NCBI RefSeq assembly: GCF_001949145.1
Contig: NW_019091367.1
Span: forward strand, 925,151-989,150
DNA: 64,000 nt
Reading direction: 5' to 3'
DNA from: Acanthaster planci
Lineage: Eukaryota; Echinodermata; Asteroidea; Valvatida; Acanthasteridae
In this document: positions 11,076-22,062 of the stretch, one piece after another
Numbering within the stretch: position 1 is the first letter of the stretch
How the letters are laid out: each line of letters starts with the position of its first letter
Program-made: the position numbers and the translations under genes
The notes under the pieces: model-generated
Told to the model about the DNA's origin: nothing
What the model saw: the letters and a program-made list of their open reading frames with translations, nothing else
The model's database searches: none

Positions 11076-12026
11076 TGTAAGCTTGGAAGCTTGTCGGCAA
11101 CGCCAGGTAGCAGCGTCCCTTGGGGAAGGAGCTGTATATTCCCCTTCAGGGTGGAGGACCTGCGTCCTCCGGTAAGGGAATTCCCAGAAATAAATAGGGA
11201 ACAAAACAAACCTCCTGACCTTGATTTATTTATTTCTTTTCGTGTCCCCTATTAAAATATATGCCTGAAAAACAATTCCTGACATTGACATTAAAAATAG
11301 AGAGAGAATTTACAAAGTATAAAATTACATGTGTATTTAATATGTAATGGAGCACATTAGTATTTGCATAATTAGTATCTCAACTCACCCAACAATCATG
11401 GGCCGGGTTGCAGTTATAGGTAAGTGTGGTGTGGCCCACTGCACTGGGCTGAAATGGTAATCCTGTATACACAATAACATAAACTTGGGAAAAAATATCA
11501 TATTTCCATATAAAACCTACAATCATGCTTTGCAAATGATAAAGCAGCGTGCACTACCAAAATCAGCGTTCACCATGCACGCACATGGACGCGACCCAAA
11601 GGTCACTGGAACTGTCCATAAGCCCGCACGCACTCACCGCACGTGTGGCAGACCAGGTGTAGTAAGCTTAATAATGGACATGTACACGTACGTTACACAC
11701 ACACGAGCTACGTAGAAAGTTCTCGCTCACGTGAACCCAAAGAAGCATTGTGAATGAAACGGAAAAGTTCTATCCACAACCCCCCCCCAAAAAAAACTCT
11801 TCAAGTTAATGGTAATCATCAATCACAGCCGATTCTCTAATCATTCAAAACGCTCATAATTTACCGCTTGTATCAGTACATATGAAAAGAGTAAAAGAAA
11901 GAGTACATTTTACCAAACTGTTTCGGCCAGCCCGCGCTCACTCTCGGTGGAAAGAAAAGGGAAGTTTGAAAGAGCGCCCTCTCAGGCTCAACACCGAGAT
12001 TAATGTACAAAATGAGGATTCCCACA
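11076..12026 (+). repeat. Left long inverted-repeat arm
   Basis: 951 bases, aligning along its whole length with the complement of 18952-19878. Open frames inside it are not conserved as proteins between the arms. Confidence 0.85.
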
Positions 12027-13216
12027 TAAGTGAACTGAGGTCCATTCCTGAGGTATTGTTAAGTTTGCACGATGTGGAACACAAAAGAGCCTGTTTAGAC
12101 TGGCAAGTGCATGTAAGCTGTTTTGAGGACGAGAATGTATTTTTCCTTTGTGGCACCTGTGGGCCGGATCACATAGGCCATCTTAATATAAATTCAGAGT
12201 TCACACGCCTGGCAGCTCTGATACCAAAGAAAAACATTCGCTCAAATTTTGCATTGCTCCCCGTACATACTGTGTAGAAGGTCTCTTTTTCATGTGTGTC
12301 ATTCTAGGATTTCTCTGACAAAAAGTGCTGGGTGCCTTCACTTAGTGTTTGATGTGCAACGCCTTCCTCTCTAGTGGGTAAACCTTTCATGAGACCACAC
12401 TGGAAGGAAATTGGTCATTTCCGATACGCAAAATTTTCCACACCCCTTATAACAATGTTTAACTTCACGAGAGTTCGGCGCGTGTCTCACCGTATTAGTT
12501 ATCACGTATGGAACGAGATTCTGAAATTTGCTATCGATTTTGCCCATGTATTGGCAAGTCTCGACATTGAAGCCAACAATTCCAGGCATCCCCGAAGTTT
12601 ATTTGAATGACGAGACTTCTTCGTGATAGTTTGCGGTTAAATTATACCAATTCGTTGTGAAGCTCAGTTGAGTGACTGGATACACTGCCTAATAAAAAAG
12701 GAAAGTGATGATGGATGTCAGGAACCTCGCAGATTCCAGGCTGTGACTTGTGCTGTTTATTTGAAGCAGTGTAGTTTCCTTTGCAGGTTTCCTCATCCGT
12801 TATAACTATTTACTTCTTTTATTATTCCAAAACGTTGCGGAGCGCTAACGATGTCAGATTTGAGTGGTTGAAGACCAATGTAAGTAGTTGGGCTGATCGG
12901 AAATTGAATGACATTATTATGAAGGGAAAGCTTTAGTATGCAAATGATTCCACCAAAACGTGGAAATTACCAGAATCCGTTTAACTATATACTTGACAAA
13001 GTGAATCACATTTTCCACAATATTTAAAATTACTATGAACTGGGTTATTCATTCCTTTTCAGACTATATTACACAGTGACTGTGGTTGTTCCCAGAGTCG
13101 TTCCTTACGTTGTGGCTAAGAATTCATCCGGTGGTTTACTCGAGGGATGACTTTTTCTCATTTGATAAATTAAGGAAAAATTGCGAAAAAATTCTCTCCA
13201 AAAGTTAATGTTGTGG
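12027..13216. other. Interior DNA next to left arm, no gene seen
   Basis: No recognised coding sequence. No convincing tRNA primer-binding site follows the arm. Confidence 0.5.
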
Positions 13217-13420
13217 GTGACCATTGCTCACAATGTGTTTTCCTTTGCTAAATTTCGAAACGGGAAAATACCCAAATACCCACCAAGTGATGACTTCATG
13301 TGCATGCCCATAATGTGTGACCATTGCTCACAAGGTGTCCTCATTTGCTAAATTTCGAAACAGGGGAAAATACCCAAATACCCACCACGTGATAAATTCA
13401 TGTGTTTGCTCACAATGCGT
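13217..13420. repeat. Tandem repeat, period about 100 bp
   Basis: Units begin GTGACCATTGCTCACAA at 13217 and 13317; a third, partial unit starts near 13404. Each unit carries TTTGCTAAATTTCGAAAC and AATACCCAAATACCCACCA. Confidence 0.8.
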
Positions 13421-14087
13421 GATCAGTTTTTTCCATGACGTTCTTTTGCAACGCCAACGCTTCCGTAATATCCATTTCGTAAGTGTTAAGTCACTTCAGT
13501 TTAAACCACGCCCACTGCACACAGAGTTACATGGAACCATGGAATCGGAAGTTAACATGCAATTTAAGGTTTTTGGCGTGTGTGTTTTATAGCTCCTTCG
13601 TATGACGCAGTCACTTACGAACCGGATACATGTATTCTATGTGATGCCATAACAATGAAGCTCGTAGGCTGGAAGTTGCCATCAAGTGTTTTAAAAATTC
13701 CCGCTCTCGCGCATTTTACACCGCGACTTTTACAACACTTTTACTTTTATAACTGCGTTTCGCAGTTAATACAATCGTGCTCCTACTTTTTATACATGAT
13801 CACTTGCTATAAACATTAGATTCCAATACCTGAAGATTGACATTCAATGACTAAATATGTTGAGCATTTAAACATGTTGACAAACTGAAAGCAGGAAAAC
13901 GAATAGAAATTACAGTTTTTGCAGCTAATTAGTTACATGAGAAAAAAATAGAACACCGCGGGTATAGATTTTAAAAATCAGGGTTATGTATCAGTTAAAA
14001 TACTGCCACTGTTGACGATATAACTGCTGATACTAGTGCACCAGTTTCTACCGCTCCTGGTCTCTATGTTTCTGCAGGTCATTAACT
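13421..14087. other. AT-rich spacer before the Ty3 remnant
   Basis: Short open frames at 13317-13819 partly translate the tandem repeat. No protein is recognised. Confidence 0.4.
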
Positions 14088-14890
14088 ACTGCGTGGCGAG
14101 AGAGGAAAGCCTCTTTGTCCAGAGATGGGAAAGACACACTTGAGAAAGTGCTGGCCTTACTAAGGCGAAGATTCGGCCCTCCCGAGACGGTGCAAACACT
14201 CAATTGTGCTTTGTATTCGAGAAATCACAACGAGGATGAATCTCTCGCTGATTTTAGCCGTGGTCTCATCAGACTACATGACCGTATGGAGTCGGCATCG
14301 ACTAATGCCAGTGAAAAATCTGCGCTTGCACAATCACGAGACGGTGCGCTGAAGCAGCAGTTCATACGGGGAAGAAGAGGCACTGCAATCAAACGAGAAT
14401 TGCGCAAAATAAGCCATAACGAGGCAGAGCTTTCTTTCTTTGCGTTCCGTGAGCTAGCCCTTGAATTGTTGCGGGATAGCGATGATGGTCAGAATAAAGA
14501 ACAGAGAACTGAACATTATTTAGTTGGTCAAGCAAGCGATGCTGTGGTTAGCGATTGTGCGTGGAAGCAAGGGAAAGAAGTGATTGGCTGGATTGGCCGA
14601 GGGTCAAAAACAATTGACAGCACTCATGCAGAGTTTCGTACAGCAACAAACCGAGACCAATGCACGCTTGAGATCGTTGACTGATGCAGTTAAAAAACTA
14701 AAAAGCAACACAACCTCTGACTTCGCCGGTCAGAGGTCAGACAGACGTCCCCGTGGCCCAAAGTGTAGTTTTGTGGGAAGACAGGTCATGCCGTCGAAAC
14801 ATGCTTTAAACGGAAAGCATTTGAGCGTGCGCAAGGTGATGCAGGCACAAAATCTAACCCACCAGAGAATAAACAAAGTGAGGTTTTCAG
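14088..14890 (+). pseudogene. Ty3 gag capsid plus zinc knuckle, frameshifted
   Basis: Gag-like capsid sequence (LRRRFGPPETVQTLN, then LRKISHNEAELSFFAFRELA) runs to about 14590. There the frame shifts into a coiled-coil-like segment that continues to about 14760. A CCHC knuckle (C-x2-C-x4-H-x4-C) is recognisable at about 14763-14805, with one base lost inside it. The capsid part makes particles in active relatives. Confidence 0.8.
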
Positions 14891-15660
14891 GAGGTTAGAA
14901 CAACAGGTCTCAAGTTGAAAGGTTCTATGTGTAAGCTCTTCCAGAAATCATTGACTCACCTTGGGCATGTGGTAAGCGATCAGGGGTCTCTATCGATCCC
15001 AGTAAATTAGAACGCATCCGGAGCTGGCCAACGCCCAAGAATCCTGACCAGCTGAGGTTCCTTCCTTGGATTGGCCTCTTACTATAGAAGGTTTGTCAAG
15101 TGTTTTTCAAAGGCTGCTGTACCACTCCATGCGCTGGCGGTTAAGGCACTCCCAAAAGCAAGGAAGCTAGGAGGTCCGGATTTATTCCTCTGGTCTAATG
15201 AGGCTGAGCAGGCCTTCATGTTTCTAAAGGAGGCCCTTTGTACATCACCGGTTCTGGCTTTCCCTCGCTTTGATAGGGACTCCTCACTTGAGATAGATGC
15301 CTCGTTAAGGAGACTCGGAGCATGTTTGTCAAAGCAATGACAGTGGGGATCTCCATCCAGTGGTGTATATATACCAGCAAAGATCTCAGAGGTGCTGAGA
15401 GAAATTATGCCGACTTCTCGAGCTTCAAGCTGGAGCTACTTGCCCTCAAATGGGCAGTGCCGGAAAAGTTCCGGTCCGATCTGCTTGGTTGACATACCGT
15501 TGTATGGACTGACAGTAGTCCAGTAGCACATCTGCAGTCTGCCCGTTTGGGAGCAACTGAGCAGCGTTTGGTGTCCCAGCTGGCTCCATTCGACCTCGAG
15601 ATCAAATACCGCAGCGATCACTCTAACAGATGTGCTGACACGCTCAGTCACAACCTACCA
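14891..15660 (+). pseudogene. Ty3 RT thumb and RNase H remnant
   Basis: Begins abruptly in the RT thumb (CKLFQKSLTHLGHVV), followed by LASYYRRFVKCFSKAAVPLH (15068-15127) and the RNase H start (LEIDAS). Other RNase H acidic residues remain readable in shifted frames: Glu in KLELLALKW near 15430 and Asp in VWTDSSP near 15510. The YxDD polymerase motif is missing. Confidence 0.85.
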
Positions 15661-16059
15661 CAAGAGGCAGTGACCACCGTCGATCTGATACAGACACTCA
15701 AGCAGTGTACCCTCTTACCCGGAGAGCTCCAGGCACTGAAGGTAGTAGCCTATCTTCTGCCCCAGTTGTGGAATATTTGAAGCTTCCTTTTCAGAACACT
15801 GAGGACCTCGTCAGTTCTCCCCTCATACTCACATGCTGAGCTCCCTGTTATGCAGAGGGAGGACCGGATCCTAAAGGAAGTCTGTGACAGATGGGACAAG
15901 CGCTGGAGTGGGAACCTGGCCAAGACAGGTCGTGCCTCCACCCGGAATATGCTGAGCTAAAAGGATGGCTGAGGGAGTGGCCCCATATTGTAGAGCGGGA
16001 CAAGGTGTTGTATAGAGTTGTTGATGAGCCGGGCCTGGGTCCGGTGTTTCAGCTTTTAG
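15661..16059 (+). other. Ty3 linker between RNase H and integrase, degraded
   Basis: No motif survives beyond a short LKGWLREWP-like stretch that fits the usual spacer before integrase. Confidence 0.4.
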
Positions 16060-17280
16060 TGAAAAGTTGACTACGAATGGCCGTTATCGAAGTCGGTCAT
16101 GATCAGTGGGGACACCAGGGCTACGGTCGGACATGATGTTCATAAAGCGACGCTGTTTTTGGGCCGGGAATGAGAAACCAGATTTAAGAGCATGTTAAGA
16201 ATTGCTTTCACTGCATCACAGCTAACTCCTACAGTCCGCCCCCCTATGCGGCACCTTCTGGCATTTAGGCCTGTCGAACGAATCGCGCTTGACTTCCTGA
16301 AACTTGACAAAGGTCGTTATGGCTATGCAGATATTCTGGTAATAACCGATTCGTTCACGAAGTTTTCAGCAGCAGTCCCTTGCAAAGACCAGACTGCAGC
16401 AACATTGGCTGCGGTACTGCGAGACGAGTGGTTTGTCTGCTATGGCGCGCCAGCTCAGATCCATATAGACCAAGGGTGAAATTTTGAGATTTCTCAGGTA
16501 CGTGAACTCTGTAAGTTGTACAGTATCTGCAAAACAGGCACCACTCCCTATCACGCGCAAGGCAACGGGCAAACCGAAAGGTTTAACAAAACACTCTGCG
16601 GCCTGATGGAGTCTCTTGATCAGAAAAAAATAGGCGTGACTGCCCCTAGCTCTTGCCACACCTTGTTTTCATATATAACTCGACACCCCATAGTGTAACT
16701 GGGTTTGCCCCGTACACCCTCACGTTCGGGAGATAGCCAACTGTTCCTCTGGATCACCTGCTGAGTAATGCTTGCAAACGCTGGGGAAGCGATGCAGTTT
16801 CCCGTCAGGCTGAACTTATTCAACGTGCATACAAGATTGCCACAGACAGGATGGAGAAAGCTGCCAATGGGAATATGATGCGATATGATAAGCGGGTTCA
16901 TTTATCTGTCCTGCCAGTCGGAAGTCCAGTACTGCTGAAGGACTGTGGATTCACTGAGCGTCACAAGCTGCAAGACCACTTTGGGAGTGATCAGTATCTT
17001 GTAAAAACCAACGATGCAAAGGAATTTTATGTGATAGTGCCGGTTACAGGAGGTCCTGAGAGATGGGTTAACCGGGAGATGCTGATTCCTGATCCTAGAG
17101 GTGCGCTACATGAGTCGGAGGATCCATTAGAATGTCTTCCGCGTATTGTAGATGAGCAGAACAACAATGTAGATGATAGTGACTCTGAAGAAGAGGGAGA
17201 ATTTGTACCAACAGTCTTTCGTAATTCATCCAAGCCATTGGAAAGCCCAATAAATCAAACGGGAACAGGTCTGTTCTAAG
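16060..17280 (+). pseudogene. Ty3 integrase remnant
   Basis: A zinc-binding HHCC region is readable across frames at about 16095-16215 (HDQWGHQG and NCFHC). Core residues survive: Asp in IALDFLKLD, Asp in IHIDQG (followed by an in-frame TGA at 16478-16480) and Glu in NGQTERFNK. A C-terminal segment with a GGPERWVNREML motif runs to 17280. A frame shift separates core and C-terminus. Confidence 0.85.
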
Positions 17281-17430
17281 CCACTGCGTGCCAGTGGTGC
17301 CAATCCTGTCAAACCAAGTCAGAGTAGACCTAGTCAAGCATTGCGGCACCCGGAGCGTCTTAAAAGAAAGCGCCTTAAAAGAAAGCGCTTGGGCAGCTGG
17401 CCAAAAGATGTTACTTAGGTTGAAGATAGT

Positions 17431-17718
17431 TTTGTCTGGAAAGCCCACTTTCCACCATTATGACCATGCAGCTTTGAAATGGCTTATTTGTGTTTTGAGG
17501 TGTAAGGTAATGGATCGAAGGCAAAGTTTGCTCGTTAATTCAGCGGGACGTGGTGTAAACCTCCTTTTTACCCGACCATTATGTACTCCATCCGCAGTTT
17601 CCATTGTTTTAAAACCAGCACGTGTATGATTGATTTAAAGACAGATTAAAAGTCAAGGTTCATTACTTGTGCGTTCGTCCTTTAGGATTGCCTGGTTGAA
17701 TAGCTAGAGGCAAGATGC
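17431..17718. other. Short non-coding stretch after the Ty3 remnant
   Basis: No recognised sequence; it would be the place for a polypurine tract and 3' LTR, but neither is clear. Confidence 0.4.
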
Positions 17719-18330
17719 ATGCCTGCGCAGTTAGCGACCAGGCAAAAGAAACACGCATTCATACTTGGTCACTCCTTTGTGTCTCGACTCTCCCGGGAGG
17801 CCCGGACACAGCAGCGGTCAGTTCTGGATTTTGTTGGTCTCTCTGGAAAATGCAAGCTATCCTTGGAGGGACATCCAGGTTTAACATATGATAGAGTGTT
17901 TGCAAATCCAGGTTTTCACCACCATAACTTCAAGAGGGGACCCATTGATACCTTAGTAATTGACATTGGTACGAAAGATCTTTATGATCCGAGGGTCCAC
18001 ATCATCAGTCCTGTTATCAAAAGTCCTAGAGTTTTTGGATGTATTGAGAACTCGAGGTGTTCGGCCTCAATCAGTGGTGTTTTTAACCGAAATCGAGAGA
18101 TCCAGGGTGTCTAGGCCGGGCAGGTTGATACAAGCACATTTGATCGTCGATCACGGAGATTTAATGCATTTCTCTCTCATAAGTTGAAGAATGTTTAGGG
18201 GGTTCATTGTCATTGCCAACGTAGAATTAACCGTAGACAACACTTAGTTGATGGAATTCATCTAGATAACGAAGGGATAGAAAAATGTTGCCGAGGTGTG
18301 AAGGAAGCAGTCCTTGGACATTTAAATTGA
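17719..18330 (+). pseudogene. SGNH/GDSL-hydrolase-like frame, broken
   Basis: About 200 codons resembling SGNH hydrolases, a fold also found as an esterase in ORF1 of some LINEs. Block I is ILGHSFVSRL, with the Ser of a GHS motif. Block III is DIGTKDLYD, where Lys replaces the usual Asn. Block V is VDGIHLD, with the Asp and His of the catalytic pair. The frame shifts near 18010 and returns near 18095; in-frame TAGs lie at about 18112 and 18196. It lies just after the Ty3 tail and inside the inverted repeats. Whether it belongs to Ty3, another element or captured host DNA is open. Confidence 0.6.
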
Positions 18331-18951
18331 TTAACCCAGTATTGTTCAAGGCTTTGTTGACCTTAAATGGGTCCTTGAAGTTATGTGGTGTCAAGAGATC
18401 TCCCCTCTAGTCTTTTATTTTGACTCGAAAAGTGTTCTTGTGTGTATGTATATTAATCCAGTAGTTGGTGTTGTTACCATCGTCCACGAGTGTATTTGTT
18501 GCAGGACGTTTTCTGTCTTGCTATGATTAATGCACAAATGATGCTTCACAGTGGTTCACAGAGTATTGTAAATTGTCTTACGCCGCTTCGTGCAGGAGGA
18601 TGTATCTAGCGTGAAACTGGGACGAAAGGACCCTATTCAGCTGTAACCTGATTAACAATTTGCATAGTCTTTTAGATGGCTTGTTGTTTATCTTTGCTTA
18701 AAACACTAATCTGCTGAGAGCTGTTGCTCTGTGTTCAAAAGGAACATTTTCTAGTTTCATTGTTATTTAGAGTTGTCCACTTGTTGAAGTGTCGGAATAA
18801 GAGTGATAACACTGCTGCTTGTCCCGGACATGACCTGTGAGCACATTTGGAATTATGTGATCCTCGATGCAACCCTGGTCAGTAATATGTTGACTGATAT
18901 GGGGATACAACTAACATCCACACGGGGCGTGTGGATTTAAAGCAGGGAAGC
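18331..18951. other. Interior DNA next to right arm, one hairpin
   Basis: No coding sequence recognised. A perfect 9-bp stem with GGG loop (ATCCACACG/CGTGTGGAT) lies at 18916-18936, 15 bases from the inner end of the right arm. Confidence 0.5.
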
Positions 18952-19878
18952 TGTGGGGATCCTCATTTTGCGTTTTAATTACTCTCGGTGTTGAGACTGA
19001 GAGGGCGCTCTTTCAAACTTGCCTCTTCTCGATCCTTTCCACCGGGAGTGCTGCCCGAAGCGTTTCGGTAATTTACTCTTTCTTTTACCCTTTTCAGATA
19101 TGATTACTGATACAAGCGGTAAATTATCACCGTTTTGAATGATTAGAGAATCGGCTGGGATTGAAGATTACCATTAATTTGAATAGGTTGGTCGGGTTTT
19201 GGATCGAACTTTTCCGTTTCATTCACAATGCTTCTTTGGGTTCCTGTGAGCGAGAACTTTCTACGTAGCTTATGTGTGTGCATTACGTACATGTGAAAGA
19301 CATTATTGTGTGTACTTGCGGGCTTATGGAAAGTTCCAGTGACCTTTGGGTCGCGTCCATGTGCGTGCTTGGTGAACGCTGATTTTGGTAGTGCACGCTA
19401 CTTTTCAGTAATTTTATTATCATTTGCAAAGCATGGTTGTAGATTTTATATTGAAATATCGTATGTTTTTCCAAGTTTATGTTATTGTGTATACTGGGTT
19501 ACCATTTAGTCAGCCCAGTGCAGTGGGCCCCACCGCACTTACCTATAACTGCAACCCCGTGAGTGTTGGGCGAGTTGAGGTACTAATTATTCAAATACTA
19601 ATGTACTCCATAAAATATTAAATACACATGTAATTTTATGCTTTGTAAATTCTCTCTATTCATTTAATGTCAATGTCATGAATTGTTTTTCAGTGGTATA
19701 TTTTAATAGGGAACACGAAAAGAAATAAATCAAGATCAGGAGTTCTGTTTCGTTCCTTATTTATTTCCCGGAATTCTCTTACCGGAGGACACAGGTCCTC
19801 CACCCTGAAAGGGACTATACAGCTCCTTCCCCAAAGGATGCTGCTACCTGGCGTTGCCCACAAGCTTCCAAGCTTACA
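18952..19878 (-). repeat. Right long inverted-repeat arm
   Basis: 927 bases; read on the minus strand it matches 11076-12026 from end to end with scattered substitutions and small indels. Confidence 0.85.
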
Positions 19879-21958
19879 CTTACCAATGAATTTTAAACTG
19901 CGAATTATATGTCGGACTTTCAAGGTTAAAGAATTGCCAATTACTCAGTAATGCACAGTATACGTTGTATAATCTGTCGTGTTCCCCAAATGTTATTTTG
20001 ACGAAAACTGATTTAGAGTACATCCACAGAAAATCCCTTATATACAGCGTATTATGTCAAGATAAAAAAAGAAAAAAAAAGAGAAAACACAACAGAACAA
20101 AAAACACCCCCACCCCCCAAAAAACCCCGAAAAACAATTTCTAAGAGAAAGTTTTTTTTTTACTTTTGCTCGGCTGGTGCTGGTGTTTTAACGACTCACT
20201 AAATTTGGTGACCCAAGTCGAGTAGAGACATTTTAACATTGTGACTCGAGTCGAGAAACTAGGTCAAGAAGTTAAGCTGAGTGGAGTCACTTTGTGTAGT
20301 CGAGTCAAATACTCAGCTCGAGTCAATATGAGTCACAAATTGTAATAAAACACTATATGTAAGTCATATTTTTGGTACTGTTATTTTCATTTAGACATAC
20401 TAAAAATGAACTAGGGTGACAGGTATCTAGCAACCTAAAATTTTGCTTACATTTTTTGAGACTCGATTCTTACAAGCTTGTACTAGATTCGGGTATCCCT
20501 AAGAGAGTCGAGTCGAGTCGCCAAAAAATGTGACTCGAGTTGGACTCGAGTGGAGTCGAGTCATTGACTCGAGTCACTACAACTCTGGCTACTGCGGAGA
20601 TTTCCTTCTGTCATTTTTTTTTAATTCCAACCGGGCACAGAGTTTGTAAAGGCAGTGATGACTTTCGTGAAAACCATGATTTAATCGTTTTTGACCGGTC
20701 ATAACAAATAGTTGTCATAACGCAGACCCTACACCATTGAACGTCCTACATGGATGTGTGTTCATTGCACACTTAATCATGACAGTCTCAGCACAGTCAC
20801 TGATTCCTGTTTGTCAGGAGCACGTAGAGTTTTTGAATTTTCTCAGCGCGGGGGCGTGTGCCCAAAATGTCGCAGAAATCACATGATCTGATTGTTCTAC
20901 CAACTGCCTCGCATGACCTGATCGAACTCCCGTGACTTTTCCTAAACTTTTCCCCACCTAACTATTGAGAGGGGTGTCTATCTTGGTATCGCCCTGGCAG
21001 TGACTGAAACGGGGGGGGGGGTGTTCCATATCCGTTCCCATATGCTTGTGCACAAAATATTGCTATATTATGATAATGCACTCAATACCTACTCCCCTCT
21101 AAAAAACTCCTTCCCCCTTTGGAAAATGCATCCGGCCAATGTCTGGGATGCTTGCCAATGTGTCCGGAAGCTTGTGGTAGGCGCCAGCGCCATAAACAGA
21201 TAGTGTGTTGACCTGGAGTCCTGGATGATAAGATTGTAGCTTAGTAGTAGCTGTAGTGCTATAAAGGCCCTGAATGAGGTTATCACGGTGATTCAAGCAT
21301 GTACAGCGGGAATTTCCCGTGTATTTTTGGTATCGCCGATGTATTTCCGTATTGTATAATTCTGCGCCCCCCACTGCAGACCACGCCCCCAAAAGGACAC
21401 TTCCGCCACAAACATACTGAGAAGTCTTCCTAGGAAGGTTTCCATCTGATTTATACTGAAGAACACTAAAAAAGACATTGAATAGGGATCGCTTTATCCA
21501 CAAATAAATCTGAAACAATTTGGGCAGAAGGTGCTGCATTGGCCGTTGCAATGGACACGGTCCGTCGCAGTTGTCTCAGGTAGCAAACGGTTTGCCTAAT
21601 AAAAGGCCCACATAGACTTTTAATTTGCCTAGCAGTCCTATAACAGCTTCTGTTGCAACTGCACATAAAACCTGCATACACTTTACGCTTTTAATCACAT
21701 CATAGAAGAAGGGTACTTGACATTCATTCCTACACAAAGATTGTAAGAAATATTAGGCAAGGCACAAGATATATTGCAGTAACTTCAACGGTTAGAAAAT
21801 ATATTAAAACATTAAAAAGACCAAAAGATATGGCGAAAAAGTGTTTGCATTTAGGAAAAAGGTATCAGTATTCAAGGGCCATGTGAAACTCGTTTCGTGA
21901 CCAAAGTTTCTTGCATTTCTTTTACGGGGCTACCTTAAGGTTTTACCTCTTTTTACAG
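19879..21958. other. Spacer upstream of receptor gene A
   Basis: No gene recognised, although a 150-codon minus-strand open frame lies at 21099-21551. A non-coding first exon of gene A should lie here, because the ATG exon is preceded by a 3' splice site. Confidence 0.4.
20191..20590. repeat. GACTCGAGTC-rich tract
   Basis: Many copies of GAGTC, CTCGAG and palindromic GACTCGAGTC cluster here, most densely at 20500-20580. Confidence 0.7.
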
Positions 21959-21963
21959 GGTAC

Positions 21964-21981
21964 ATGGGCTCATCATCATGA
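21964..21981 (+). promoter_or_regulatory. Five-codon upstream ORF overlapping the gene A start
   Basis: An ATG at 21964 opens a frame that stops at TGA 21979-21981, overlapping the main ATG (21978) as ATGA. Termination-reinitiation or dampened translation is possible. Paralog B lacks this upstream ATG. Confidence 0.5.
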
Positions 21982-22062
21982 AGACCTTTCTTCGTCACGG
22001 TCACATCCTTCGAATCCTCCTGACAATCACTGCGATGGTCTCTATCAAACAAGCAGATGCAG
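21978..22062 (+). CDS. Gene A exon 1: signal peptide
   Basis: 28 codons plus one base, with basic start (MKTFLRHGH) and hydrophobic core (ILLTITAMV), ending KQADA before the phase-1 donor. The exon begins at about 21959 after TTTTTACAG. Paralog B has the same QADA end and phase. Confidence 0.8.

Larger units (their letters stand above)
14088..17430 (+). mobile_element. Decayed, internally deleted Ty3-type retrotransposon
   Basis: In order: gag capsid, CCHC zinc knuckle, thumb end of reverse transcriptase, RNase H, integrase and a short basic tail. Protease and the catalytic palm of the reverse transcriptase are absent between the knuckle and the thumb. Many frame shifts and stops make it non-functional. 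LTRs were not identified with confidence; the long inverted arms are not direct repeats and cannot be this element's LTR pair. Confidence 0.85.
11076..19878. mobile_element. 8.8-kb segment framed by long inverted repeats
   Basis: The ends (11076-12026 and 18952-19878) are reverse complements over more than 900 bases, roughly 80-90% alike by eye. Each arm runs from TGTAAGCTTGG at the outside to CCCACA at the inside. The interior holds a decayed Ty3-type element on the plus strand and an SGNH-like relic. I could not find a target-site duplication. Either this is a large foldback or DNA-type element, or two solo LTRs (TG...CA ends) in opposite orientation. Confidence 0.65.

Noticed and set aside
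13217-13420. CRISPR array
   Set aside because: The units are contiguous tandem copies of about 100 bp without unique spacers, in a eukaryotic genome.
11076-19878. The two long arms as the LTR pair of the enclosed Ty3 element
   Set aside because: LTRs of one element are direct repeats; these are inverted, and no primer-binding site follows the left arm.
21099-21551. 150-codon minus-strand frame
   Set aside because: No recognisable domain, no splice or start context, and composition unlike the real exons; probably chance or repeat.
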